DNA of 50,019 nt from Deltaproteobacteria bacterium (GTDB lineage: Bacteria; Desulfobacterota_D; UBA1144; Nemesobacterales; CSP1-2), in NCBI GenBank assembly GCA_016187835.1, contig JACPIY010000001.1, forward strand, positions 27,722 through 77,740, written 5' to 3'. Below, piece by piece: positions 40,224 to 50,019 of the stretch; the first letter of the stretch is position 1; each line of letters starts with the position of its first letter. The notes below the pieces were generated by a model. It ran no database searches, was not told where the DNA came from, and saw only the letters and a list, made by a program, of their open reading frames with translations. A program made the position numbers and the translations under genes.

Positions 40224-41806
40224 GAAGATGAAAACGTCGCCACTAGTGAAGATAAGATTGTTAATCCGTCTGATGCGGGTTCCCATGGTATTAAAGAAGC
40301 TTATGAGCAGTCCGGTAAAGATACCAAGCAAACAATACGCAAACCGGGAGAGTTTGTCCGTATCCCGATCGAACGCCTTGATGAATTGGTGAATTTAGTC
40401 AGCGAGCTGGTTGTAAATCGCTCTACTTTTGAACAGCATTTTGGGCGCTTTATTCAGGAGGTTGACGAGTTGCAACCCAGCGTTGACCGCCTGCGACATG
40501 CATCAACTAAGATGGAAACCGGGTATGAAGTGATCAACCTGGGAAGGAGGAGGTTTGCAAGTAACGGTAAGGCTGTTGTTGGAATGTCAGTATCAAAACC
40601 TGTAGCTTCCAGCGTCTATGAATTTGACGAACTCGAATTTGATCGTTACACCGAGTTTCACCTCCTATCCCGGGAACTCACCGAGACAACAAATGACATT
40701 GACGCTGTTGCCAATAAATTAAGATACATAATTGGTGATTTCGATAGTTATCTCGATCGACAGGGGCGACTGACCGGCGAGATACAGGATAAGTTGATGC
40801 GTTTACGGATGGTTCCCCTCGCAACTCTTGTTACACGTCTCCATAGAACTGTTCGAGTTACAGCAGCCCAGCAGAGTAAGATCGTGGATTTTGTAATTGA
40901 GGGCGAAGACGTAGAACTTGACAAAACAGTGCTGGAAGAGATGGCGGACCCATTGTTACATATCCTCCGCAACTCTGTAGATCATGGTACATGGTATCGA
41001 GCCACAGGATATTTGCAGGATGATGGGTAAACCTGAGAATGGACAGATATGTCTACGCGCATATTACGAGGGCACACAGGTCGTGATTCAGGTTAGGGAT
41101 GACGGTGCGGGGCTTGATCCTGAGCTTCTGCGTTCGACTGCGGCAAGGGGCGGATTTGTTTCCGAGGCTGACGTTATGAATTTGTCCGACGAAGAGCTTT
41201 ATTCGTTGGTTTTTTTGCCAGGATTTAGCACTGCTAAGGAAATCAGTGAAATCTCAGGACGCGGTGTGGTGATGGATATTGTCAAATCAACCGTTTACAA
41301 GATGAAAGGTGCTGTGTCGGTTAATTCCACGCCGGGTAAAGGCACTATATTTACAGTACGCCTTCCAATAACGCTGGCCATTATGAGTGTGCTTGCTCCC
41401 TAAGGCCTCTAGCGAAACCTTAGCCTCCCTTTAGCAACCGCGACTCAAATTTCAAGGATTGAGAAGGACAGGATCGAACGTTTAGGACGAGAGCAGATAA
41501 ATCGGTTAGAAGGCAAAGTCTATCCCTTTTGTACGGCTTGGTAATGTGTTAAACCTGAAGCAATCATCAGATCAATCAGTGGATGGGGGTCCCCCTGTTT
41601 TAGTCTTAAGCCTTAGCGAGAAGCAAGCGGCTTTGGTTGTAGACCAGATTTTAGAGTCGCGAGAAGTCGTTATCTCCAGCTTGATAAGGTGTTTGCCAGA
41701 AGCGTATTCGAATCAGGGAATGAAACTCTGGGGGTTCCCGATATGGATATGGTTGTTAGTTCTTACTGAAGTTCATTGCAATGAAAAGACAAAGATGTGT
41801 CGTTAA
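40224..41806 (+). pseudogene. CheA-type (Pil-Chp/Frz-like) chemosensory histidine kinase, multiply frameshifted
   Basis: FVRIPIERLDELVNLVSELVVNRS; LRNSVDHG/IEP; QVRDDGAGLD; GFSTAKEISEISGRGVVMDIV; GTIFTVRLPITLAI; CheW-like ALVVDQILESREVVI; frames broken at ~40983-40996, ~41395-41440 and ~41530. Confidence 0.85.
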
Positions 41807-41972
41807 AATCCCTAACCCATTCACTCTTCTTTAAGAAAGAAGTTAGGTATTGATTACTTTTCTATTTGTGGGATTACCTACAATTCCCTCCCCCGGAAGA
41901 GTGTAGTGGTGGTTCCCTAAAAACCCTTCCTCTGGATAACTACCCCAGATCCCGCTGATGCCCAAATGAGCC

Positions 41973-42001
41973 CTAAGACTCGTTCGGGGAACGAGCCCTA
42001 C
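41973..42001. repeat. Degenerate palindrome ...GACTCGTTC-GGG-GAACGAGCCCTAC
   Basis: Right arm GAACGAGCCCTAC intact, left arm decayed from GTAGGGCTCGTTC. Confidence 0.6.
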
Positions 42002-42184
42002 ATTCCTCAGCAATCTTACTACAACTAAATACTTTGCTAAAATGGTATTAATTCCCCGCCTCGTTCGATTGAGAATCACAACGTCCCATGCTTACTTCAA
42101 TGCCTAATTCATTTTTTAATGTTAATATTGCCAGGATATTACTCTTATTGATTTTCAAATGTCTTATGATAGTTTTTTACAGCC

Positions 42185-42868
42185 ATGATAGAGAAGAAGC
42201 TCCATTACAAATTTAAGAATCAAAAACTCCTTAAAACGGCTCTTACTCACAGTTCCTTTGCCAATGAAACTTCGGTGGATAGCAACGAGCGGCTTGAGTT
42301 TCTTGGAGATGCTGTGTTGGGCTTTGTTACTGCTCGGTTTCTTTATGACCATTTCCCCAATGCATCCGAAGGTAAGCTTTCTAAGGTGAGGAGTGCTATC
42401 GTAAGCAGATTGAATTTTGCGCGTCTCGCGCAAGAATTGGGAATAGATAAGGAAATTTTTCTGGGTAAAGGGGAAGAGCTAACGGGGGGGAGGAAGAGGG
42501 AATCTAACCTTGCGGGTGCATTTGAGGCTGTTATTGGAGCTGTTTATTTAGACGGTGGATATAGAAAGGTTTTTAAGATAATCACTCATCTTTTAAAAAA
42601 CTGTCTAGGTCAAAAAGATATATTCATGGATTATAAAACAAAACTCCAGGAACTTGCACAGAAGCAATATAAGAGCATGCCTAAGTATAAAGTGGTTCTG
42701 GAAGAGGGCCCACCCCACGACAAGTGTTTTCATGTCGAAGTTAAAGTTACAAGAAAGGTTCTCGGAAAAGGTTTTGGGAGAAATAAAAAAGAAGCAGAAC
42801 AAGCCGCAGCTAAAGAGGTTTTAAAATACATCGAGTCATTGAACCAATCGAAAACCCATGAATTGTAG
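42185..42868 (+). CDS. rnc: Ribonuclease III
   Basis: LTHSSFANE...NERLEFLGDAVLGFV; AFEAVIGAVYLDGG; C-terminal dsRBD DYKTKLQELAQKQYKSMPKY...AEQAAAKEVLKYI. Confidence 0.97.
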   Translation: MIEKKLHYKFKNQKLLKTALTHSSFANETSVDSNERLEFLGDAVLGFVTARFLYDHFPNASEGKLSKVRSAIVSRLNFARLAQELGIDKEIFLGKGEELTGGRKRESNLAGAFEAVIGAVYLDGGYRKVFKIITHLLKNCLGQKDIFMDYKTKLQELAQKQYKSMPKYKVVLEEGPPHDKCFHVEVKVTRKVLGKGFGRNKKEAEQAAAKEVLKYIESLNQSKTHEL

Positions 42869-42897
42869 GTGTGGGTCTTGGATTTGCATTGTTATTA

Positions 42898-42925
42898 ACA
42901 GAGATACAAAATTTTGTGTCTTTAC
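42898..42925. repeat. 28-bp near-palindrome ACAGAGATACAAAATTTTGTGTCTTTAC
   Basis: Same consensus GTAGAGACACAAAATTTTGTGTCTCTAC as 31815-31842; between convergent rnc and ntrC. Confidence 0.7.
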
Positions 42926-42926
42926 T

Positions 42927-44366
42927 CTAATCAGAATCTTCTCCATGAATTCCGAGTTCTTCCATCTTTTTCGAAAGCGTGTTTCTATTTATTCCTAAAA
43001 CCGCCGCTGCCTTTTTCTTATTTCCTTTGGTGATTTCTAGAGTTGCTTCAATGAGAGGCTTCTCAATTTTTTTTATAACAATATCGTAGATTCCTCCGGA
43101 AGTGGCTTCGTTAATGGAGTTAATCAGGTTAAATAACTTCGCCTTCATTAGCTCATCAAATGTGTCTCGGTTTTCATTCTTTACATTTCTTAGATAAGGA
43201 GCTGCATCTAGAAGAGCATCGGATGTAATCGTCATATCCGAAGAGAGGACGATTACACGCTTAACTGTGTTTTCCAGCTCCCTTACATTTCCGGGCCAAT
43301 CATACTCCATCAGGCAGTTTTTTGCTTCATCTGAGATGATTTTTTTCCCTGTTCCGAGTTCGTTTGCGTATTTCTCGAGAAAATATTCTACAAGGAGAGG
43401 AATATCCTCTTTTCTCTCTCTAACTGGAGGAATTTCAATTGTTATTGCATTAAGTCTGTAATAGAGATCTTTTCTGAATGTACCCCTTTCTACTTCTTCT
43501 TCAAGGTTTTTGTTTGTCGAGGCAATTACTCTTACGTCTACTTCGACAGGTTTTTCGCTTCCAAGACGGTAGTACTTTTTTTCTTCGAGAACCCTGAGAA
43601 GCTTTGTTTGAAGCTCAAGAGGCATATCTCCAATTTCATCCAGGAGGATTGTTCCGCTGTTAGCCTCTTCAAATCTTCCCTGCTTCCTGATCGTCGCACC
43701 GGTAAAAGCCCCCTTTTCATAACCGAATAGCTCGCTTTCAAGAAGGTCTTTAGGGAGAGCGGCAATGTTTACGGCTACCAGCCTTTCTTCTTTCCTTCTG
43801 CTGTTAAAATGGACTGCGCGAGCCACAAGCTCTTTTCCGGTTCCGCTTTCCCCTGTGATGAGAATGGTTAACTCTTTCTCCGCTACTCTTCCTATGGTTT
43901 TATAGATTTTAAGCATGGCGGCTGATTTTCCGACAATTCCCTGGTTGGTTTCCATCGTCTCCTTGAGTGTAGCGCGAAGCGATTCCAGTTTTTTAGAGTT
44001 CTCATAACTTTCTATTGCTCTTTGGACCATGAGTTTTACTTCGTCTAAATCAAAGGGTTTTGCTATGTAGTCGTAGGCCCCTTCCTTCATCGCATCAATT
44101 GCGTTTTTTACTGTGTTTTGAGCGGTAATTATAATTACGGGAATATCAACTCCTTTTAGTCTAATGCTATGAAGGACATCAAGCCCACTTAGATCGGGCA
44201 TGTTTATATCGAGTATAATTAGTGAAAAATCATCCGACGTTGCTTTATCAATGGCTTGAGACCCGTTTTCGCCGTATTCAATGGAGTACCCGGTCTTTTC
44301 CAGGCTCCTTCCCAAAACCCACCTTATGCTTTCTTCATCATCCGCTACTAGAATCTTTTTTTTCAT
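42927..44366 (-). CDS. ntrC: NtrC-family sigma-54-dependent response regulator
   Basis: REC DDEESIRWVLGRSLEKTGY; GESGTGKELVARAVH; GAFTGA; C-terminal Fis-type HTH GNKKKAAAVLGINRNTLSKKMEELGI. Confidence 0.92.
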   Translation of the reverse strand: MKKKILVADDEESIRWVLGRSLEKTGYSIEYGENGSQAIDKATSDDFSLIILDINMPDLSGLDVLHSIRLKGVDIPVIIITAQNTVKNAIDAMKEGAYDYIAKPFDLDEVKLMVQRAIESYENSKKLESLRATLKETMETNQGIVGKSAAMLKIYKTIGRVAEKELTILITGESGTGKELVARAVHFNSRRKEERLVAVNIAALPKDLLESELFGYEKGAFTGATIRKQGRFEEANSGTILLDEIGDMPLELQTKLLRVLEEKKYYRLGSEKPVEVDVRVIASTNKNLEEEVERGTFRKDLYYRLNAITIEIPPVRERKEDIPLLVEYFLEKYANELGTGKKIISDEAKNCLMEYDWPGNVRELENTVKRVIVLSSDMTITSDALLDAAPYLRNVKNENRDTFDELMKAKLFNLINSINEATSGGIYDIVIKKIEKPLIEATLEITKGNKKKAAAVLGINRNTLSKKMEELGIHGEDSD

Positions 44367-44380
44367 TTCGGTAAATGATT

Positions 44381-44406
44381 GTAGGGCACACTGCAGTGTG
44401 CCCTAC
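44381..44406. repeat. 26-bp perfect palindrome GTAGGGCACACTG/CAGTGTGCCCTAC overlapping ntrB stop
   Basis: ntrB stop TAG (44403-44405, minus) is inside the terminal GTAG. Confidence 0.95.
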
Positions 44407-45545
44407 TTAGATATGGGCAAATAAACCTTAAACACCGTTCCTTTTCCTAACTCGCTTTCTACTTGTATTGCTCCTCCATGTTTGGCTATGATTTGATAAG
44501 CAAGAAATAGGCCAAGCCCGGAACCTTCTTTTTTAGTAGTATAAAAGGGACTAAAGATTTTTTCCAGAGCTTCCTTTTGTATTCCTGTTCCATTGTCCCT
44601 TATCTCTATAGAGATTGCATTTTCATCTTTAAGCTTATAATCAGTAACCCATCGTGTAGAAATCTCCACGGTTCCTAGGGGCATCCCTGACCTCCCCGAC
44701 TGGATCGGGGACCGGGATAGAGAGGGAGGGATTCTGGGGGACGGACTATCAGGGATTGCCTGTATGGCATTCTTTATTAGGTTTAATAAAACTTGCTTAA
44801 GGGAATCCCTGTCACCCTGCACCAACGGCAGGGTAACATCGAAGTTTTGTATAAATTGAATATGCTTTTCTTTACTCGACTTAGATTCAAGAAGTATGAT
44901 CTCTAAGAGAATTTCATGAATATCTACCGGCTCGAAAATCTCTTTTGCAAATGGCTCAAGCCCCTTTAGCGTTTCAAGAAGGGCCTTAAGTCTATCTGCC
45001 TCTTTAATGATTATCTCCGCACATTTTATCCTTTCTTCTTTGCCGCTTGTTCCTTCAACAATTATCTGCGCGGCTCCCCTTATTCCGCTTAAAGGATTTT
45101 TTAATTCATGTGCAAGTCCGACAATAAGACCTTCGAGTGTAGAAGTGGAGATTTGCTGTTGGGTTTTTTCGCTGAGGAATTTTGCTCCTGATAGGTCTTT
45201 TACCTGAATTATAACCCCCACGAGATTACCTTCGTCGGAGAATAGAGGGGATGCTACTGTATGGACCGATATCCTCTCTCCTCCTCTCAAAATAGGATTG
45301 CTTTCATCCCCAAAAACGGTGCGTTGCTCTCTCAGTGCTTTTTCCGCAGTCTCCTCTATCTCTTTGGGTAGAAAAGTAAAGCACGGTTTCCCCGATGCCT
45401 TCCTTCTTGATATTTTAAAAATGGTTTCTGCGGTATCGTTCATACTGAGAACAGAAAAGTTTCTGTCAAGAACGATAATTCCTTCAGGAAGTGCATCAAA
45501 GACCTCTTTAAAAAAGTTCTCGTCTATTTTAGCAGTTTTGGTCAT
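44403..45545 (-). CDS. ntrB: NtrB-like PAS histidine kinase
   Basis: PAS VFDALPEGIIVLDRNFSVLSMN; GLAHELKNPLSGIRGAAQII H-box; NLIKNAIQAIPDS; DNGTGI; GSGLGLFLAYQI; MTKTAKIDENFF start preferred. Confidence 0.9.
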   Translation of the reverse strand: MTKTAKIDENFFKEVFDALPEGIIVLDRNFSVLSMNDTAETIFKISRRKASGKPCFTFLPKEIEETAEKALREQRTVFGDESNPILRGGERISVHTVASPLFSDEGNLVGVIIQVKDLSGAKFLSEKTQQQISTSTLEGLIVGLAHELKNPLSGIRGAAQIIVEGTSGKEERIKCAEIIIKEADRLKALLETLKGLEPFAKEIFEPVDIHEILLEIILLESKSSKEKHIQFIQNFDVTLPLVQGDRDSLKQVLLNLIKNAIQAIPDSPSPRIPPSLSRSPIQSGRSGMPLGTVEISTRWVTDYKLKDENAISIEIRDNGTGIQKEALEKIFSPFYTTKKEGSGLGLFLAYQIIAKHGGAIQVESELGKGTVFKVYLPISK

Positions 45546-45553
45546 TTTTGATT

Positions 45554-45581
45554 GTAGGGGCGTATGGCAATACGCTCTGAC
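45554..45581. repeat. Degenerate GTAGGGGC-family palindrome GTAGGGGCGTAT-GGCA-ATACGCTCTGAC
   Basis: 28 bp; right arm with three substitutions; immediately upstream of ntrB start. Confidence 0.8.
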
Positions 45582-45696
45582 ATTTTCCTTTTCTGATTCT
45601 GAGAGCCACAGTAATATTATTTGAAATTTGGGATTATTCAAACGCACATACCTTGACTTTTCCCTATTAACCTTATTTAATAAGGAATAGGTAAAA

Positions 45697-48020
45697 ATGC
45701 CACGTATTTTCGACAACATTGAGCAAGAACTCCTGCCCGCCTTGCGTGAAACACTTGAGGTGGCAAGCCGCGCTGATTTCTGCGTTGGTTACTTGAATCT
45801 ACGCGGATGGAAGCAAATCGATTCATATATCGAGCATTGGTCGGGTGGGACAGGAAATTGTTGCCGTCTCCTTGTCGGAATGCAGCGACCACCACAGGAA
45901 GAACTGCGAGCGGCAATGAGTCTGGTGAATCGCGATGGTGACATCGACAACCAAACTGCGCTGCGCTTGAAGAAGAAACTAGCTGAGGAGTTCCATGATC
46001 AGTTGAGCCTAGGCGTTCCTACCAACGAGGATGAGTCTGGATTGCGCCAACTCGCAGCCCAAATTAAATCCAAGAAGGTCGTTGTCAAACTGTTCCTTCG
46101 CCACCCCCTCCATGCCAAACTCTATTTGCTTTTTCGTCTCGATCCTATCAATCCAATCATTAGCTATTTGGGCAGCAGCAATTTGACTTTTGCAGGTCTT
46201 TCCCAACAGGGTGAACTGAACGTGGACGTGCTTGACCATGATGCCTGCCAAAAGTTGGCAAAGTGGTTTGAGGATCGTTGGAACGACCGTTGGTGTATAG
46301 ACATCTCGGATGAATTGGTGAAAATTATCGAAGGGAGCTGGGCACGAGAGGAAATAATCCCACCTTATCACATCTATGTGAAAATGGCTTATCACCTCTC
46401 ACAGGAAGCGCGCGCTGGTCTTTCCGAGTTCCGAATTCCTCGTGACTTTGGAAAGAAGCTATTTGAATTCCAAACAGCAGCCGTCAAGATTGCTGCGCGA
46501 CTTAGGTGAGACCGAGTTTATCCGCCGCCACCAATGTTCTGTTTGCTCTCTTGCGGCTTTTGAAAAAAGCGAATACGCCGATGATTGGCGTGAACTAATG
46601 CGCCTGTATCTTGTACGCCGCACACGTAGTTTCATTCAGGATAACTATGCCGAAACGGACCCAACCAACGAGCGCAAGTTTCTCACATTTGAAGATGGCA
46701 CGCGTTCTTACTTTCCAACACGTGCTCCGAGAACTATAAAATTCAATATTAACGATGATAAACCTGATGATCAGTATGCAAAGCTCTATGCTTCAGATGT
46801 AGTTGATACGATTAATAGTCTAAACCTCCCGCGTTATGGTTTAGGCAACTACGTCTCTGCCTCGCCGCATGAGCCACCGACTCAAACCGAGGCCAAAGTT
46901 CTTCAGGATCTTTCCCGTGCAGGCAAGCGCCTTATGGGCTTTTGCCGCACCAACCTCTTTAAACGGCTGGAAAGCGGCGGGCAAGCATTCCTTCAATCCG
47001 TTGAACGTCATATTTCACGTAATTACGTATTTCTGCACGCCATCGAACAAGGACAACCGCTTCCTATTGGTACTCAAGATGCAGGACTACTTGATTCTCG
47101 AATAAATGATGAGGACGAAGACATCGGTGTTGTAGCCGGATTGTTTGATGAAGATGATAGCAACGATAATGTTTCTGTAGGGGCGAGGCATGCCTCGCCC
47201 CTACGCAATGAGGATGATTTCAAACGTCGAGCTTCCGAGGTCTATGCCGAGTATGTCACACAATACAAACACCGCTTCAAATGGCTTCGTCCTACTTTGT
47301 TTGTCAAAACGCTCGCTAAAGACTTACTTAGCGACGCCCATGCTTTACTAAAGGTACTGGAGAAGTGCGGTGAGTGGGATGCTGATAAGGATGCCAAGGT
47401 TAATGCGCTCACAAAACTTCTAACGAAGGAGCACCCAAACGAAAAGGTCATTATCTTCACACAGTTTGCCGACACGGTGCGCTACATTGAATCTCAGCTC
47501 AGAGCGTGCGGCATCTCCCAAATGGCTGGAGTAACTGGCGACTCGCCAGACCCAACTGCTTTGGCGTGGCGGTTCAGTCCTGTTAGTAACAACAAGCGCG
47601 GCCAAATGAAACCTGAAGATGAACTCCGCGTTCTCATCGCCACCGATGTACTCAGTGAAGGGCAGAACTTGCAGGACTGTTCTACCGTTGTAAATTACGA
47701 CTTGCCCTGGGCTATTATCCGTCTCATCCAGCGCGTCGGGCGTGTGGACCGAATCGGACAGCAAGCTGAGAACATACTTTGTTATTCGTTCCTCCCTGCT
47801 GACGGTGTAGAGCGCATCATCCGCCTGCGTGCTCGTGTGCGTCAGAGATTGCAAGAAAACGCAGAAGTTGTCGGAACGGATGAGGCTTTCTTTGAGGACG
47901 ACCGTAATGACCAGGTGGTGCGCGACCTGTTCACAGAAAAATCGGGTATCCTCGACGGCAATGCCGACACCGAAGTGGATTTAGCCTCTTACGCTTACCA
48001 AATCTGGAAAAACGCTATCT
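45697..48020 (+). pseudogene. PLD-nuclease/SNF2-type helicase, internally deleted and frameshifted
   Basis: N-part HPLHAKLYLLF...YLGSSNLTFAGLSQQGELNV (HKD); stops at 46509 and resumes in another frame at LGETEFIRRHQC...; C-lobe NEKVIIFTQFADTVRYIESQL...LIATDVLSEGQNLQDC..VVNYDLPWAIIRLIQRVGRVDRIGQ; no Walker A or DEAH motif present. Confidence 0.85.
47177..47204. repeat. 28-bp perfect palindrome in frame inside helicase CDS (encodes V-G-A-R-H-A-S-P-L-R)
   Basis: GTAGGGGCGAGGCA/TGCCTCGCCCCTAC. Confidence 0.97.
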
Positions 48021-48021
48021 G

Positions 48022-49935
48022 GAGATTAGAGAGAGACTTGCCAGCGGCGAAATCCGTGACATCAACGACCTCATCACATATAACCTCGACATCCGTCAGT
48101 TTGCTCAGGATGTAATAGAGAACTGCGAAGGACCTGAACTATTAAGAGCCTTTTATCATGCAATCGAGAAGGTTACGATTCTCGACCCAACCTGCGGCTC
48201 TGGTGCGTTCCTATTTGCTGCGCTTAACATCTTAGAGCCTCTTTACGAGGCGTGCCTTGAGCGTATGAAAGCGTTTATTTCTGACCTTGAACTTTCTGCT
48301 GAAAAACACCGACCAGAAAAGTTCAGCGATTTTCGCAAGGTTCTGGAGCGTGTAGGTCAACACCCCAACCCACGTTACTTCATATTGAAATCCATAATCG
48401 TGAACAACCTATTTGGCGTTGACATAATGGAAGAGGCGGTTGAAATCTGTAAACTGCGTCTCTTCCTCAAATTAGTAGCTCAAGTGGAACAAGTAGAAAA
48501 CATAGAACCCCTTCCCGACATTGACTTTAATATCCGCGCCGGTAACACGCTTGTCGGGTTTGCAAACTACGACGAGGTCAAGAAAGCCGTCACCAGTAAA
48601 TTAGATTTCGACAACACGATGAAGCGGATTGAAGAAAAAGCCCAGGACATTGACCGATTGTTTGGACTCTTCCGACAGCAACAGACGGAACTCGGTGGAG
48701 AAGTAACGCCCGATGATAAACAAGAACTTCGTAATCGCCTGAGGGTTCTTGAAGATGAACTCAACCGCTACCTTGCTGGTGAATATGGCGTAAGTGTAGG
48801 GGCGGGGTCACCCCGCCCCTACGAACAATGGCTTGCCTCTCATAAGCCTTTCCACTGGTTCATCGAATTCTACGGTATCATCAACAGCGGCGGGTTTGAT
48901 GTGATTATCGGAAATCCACCGTATGTTGAATATAGCAAAGTAAAAAATGAATATACAGTTCTCAATTATGAGACAGAAAGCTGTGGGAATCTTTACGTTT
49001 TCGTAATGGAAAGGGCGCACAATATTCGAATTATAGGCGGGCGTTTAGGATTAATTTTACCGATTTCACTTACCGCGGCACAAAGAATCAGGCCATTACA
49101 AGAAAAGCTATTAAATGAGAATTCGGTGGTTTATCTAAGCAATTTTGGTTTACGACCAGCAGCTCTTTTCCCTGGTATTATGCAACGCCTAACCATATGT
49201 TTGACTTGCAATGGTAAGAAAAGTGTTTTATATACAACTGATTACATTACATGGTACACAGAAGAGAGAGATATTCTGTTTAAGGCAATACAATATATTT
49301 CATCAAACGGATTAAGGTTGTCATACAGTATTCCGAAGATAAACAATCCAATTGCTCAAAAAGCATTATTGAAAGTACGTTCTGTAAGAATGTCCGGTAA
49401 CTACCAGGATTTCAAGGGTGATTTTTGTATCTACTATCATAACGCTGGTGGATATTGGATCAAAACATTCGATTTTCCGCCTTATTATCGCTCAATAGTA
49501 AATCCTAATAAAAGACACACAACCATATCAGAATTGAGACTGCCAAATGAAGATCTGACTACAATATATTTATGCGTTCTTAATAGCAGCCTTTTTTATT
49601 TCTTTTGGAAGAGTCTTACTGATGCTCGTCATCTTTACCCGTCAGATGTAGCAATGTTTCCTATCGAACTTCCATTACCACCAAATTTGATTAATCGGTT
49701 GTGTTTGTTAAGAAGAAATTTAATGCAAGCCTACAGAATTAACTCAGAACGAATAGTTTACGGAAGAGCAGAAGTGGATCAGTTCAATGTGTTTCCCTGT
49801 AAACCCATTATAGACGAAATAGACCGCGCACTAGCACAGCATTACGGATTCACAGACGAGGAGTTAGATTTTATCATTAACTACGATATAAAATATCGAA
49901 TGGGGCTGGATAATATGGAAAGCGAAGGGGAATGA
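48022..49935 (+). pseudogene. Adenine-specific DNA methyltransferase (Eco57I/PglX-like), N-terminus missing
   Basis: Frame of ORF 48265-49935 extends upstream: ERLASGEIRDINDLITYNLDIRQFAQDVIENCEGPELLRAFYHAIEKVTILDPTCGSGAFLFAALNILEPLYEACLERM; NPPY motif at 48913-48924. Confidence 0.82.
48796..48822. repeat. 27-bp palindrome in frame inside methylase CDS (encodes V-G-A-G-S-P-R-P-Y)
   Basis: GTAGGGGCGGGGT-C-ACCCCGCCCCTAC, 13-bp arms. Confidence 0.97.
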
Positions 49936-49942
49936 AATTTGT

Positions 49943-49969
49943 GTAGGGGCGGGGTTACCCCGCCCCTAC
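49943..49969. repeat. 27-bp palindrome after methylase stop, identical to 48796 copy except loop base
   Basis: GTAGGGGCGGGGT-T-ACCCCGCCCCTAC. Confidence 0.97.
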
Positions 49970-50019
49970 TACAGGTGGCATAATACATCTGATGGGCTGG
50001 ATTACCAGGGAGAAAGAAT

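Noticed and set aside
45697-49935. Assignment to a named system (DISARM, BREX)
   Set aside because: PLD + SNF2 helicase + adenine methylase is reminiscent, but no drmA/drmB or brx/pglZ genes are in the window and both genes are truncated.

Overview
A ~50 kb bacterial chromosomal window, probably from a Deltaproteobacteria-like lineage or an assembled environmental genome (phylum not certain). Most of it is conserved core gene content: xerC-hslV-hslU, argB-argD-argF, a sigma-70 factor, nth, nuoJ-nuoK-nuoL, glnB-glnA (with a sigma-54 type promoter), an acyl-CoA synthetase, rnc and an ntrB/ntrC pair. A surface-polysaccharide cluster (epimerase, two GT4 glycosyltransferases, polysaccharide pyruvyl transferase, sulfotransferase, flippase) spans ~0.9-14.3 kb. 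It is interrupted at ~4.8-10.8 kb by an accessory block bracketed by related composite intergenic repeats. That block holds a stand-alone GT51 transglycosylase translationally overlapped with a putative PD-(D/E)XK-like + LysM protein, an HNH endonuclease and a decayed IS1182-type transposase split by a 60-bp hairpin. The strongest unexplained structure is a dispersed family of ~26-30 bp near-perfect palindromes with conserved ends (GTAGGGGC...GCCCCTAC and variants) and variable but self-complementary cores. More than ten copies are visible; two lie in frame inside coding sequence (VGARHASPLR and VGAGSPRPYE) and one supplies the ntrB stop codon. Decaying systems are also evident: a CheA-type kinase with a 7-bp tandem-duplication frameshift, a GAF protein with one internal stop, and a PLD-SNF2 helicase/adenine methylase defence-like locus that has lost its ATPase lobe and the helicase/methylase junction. 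No CRISPR array, rRNA or tRNA was recognised. All calls come from reading sequence and motifs; no search was run.
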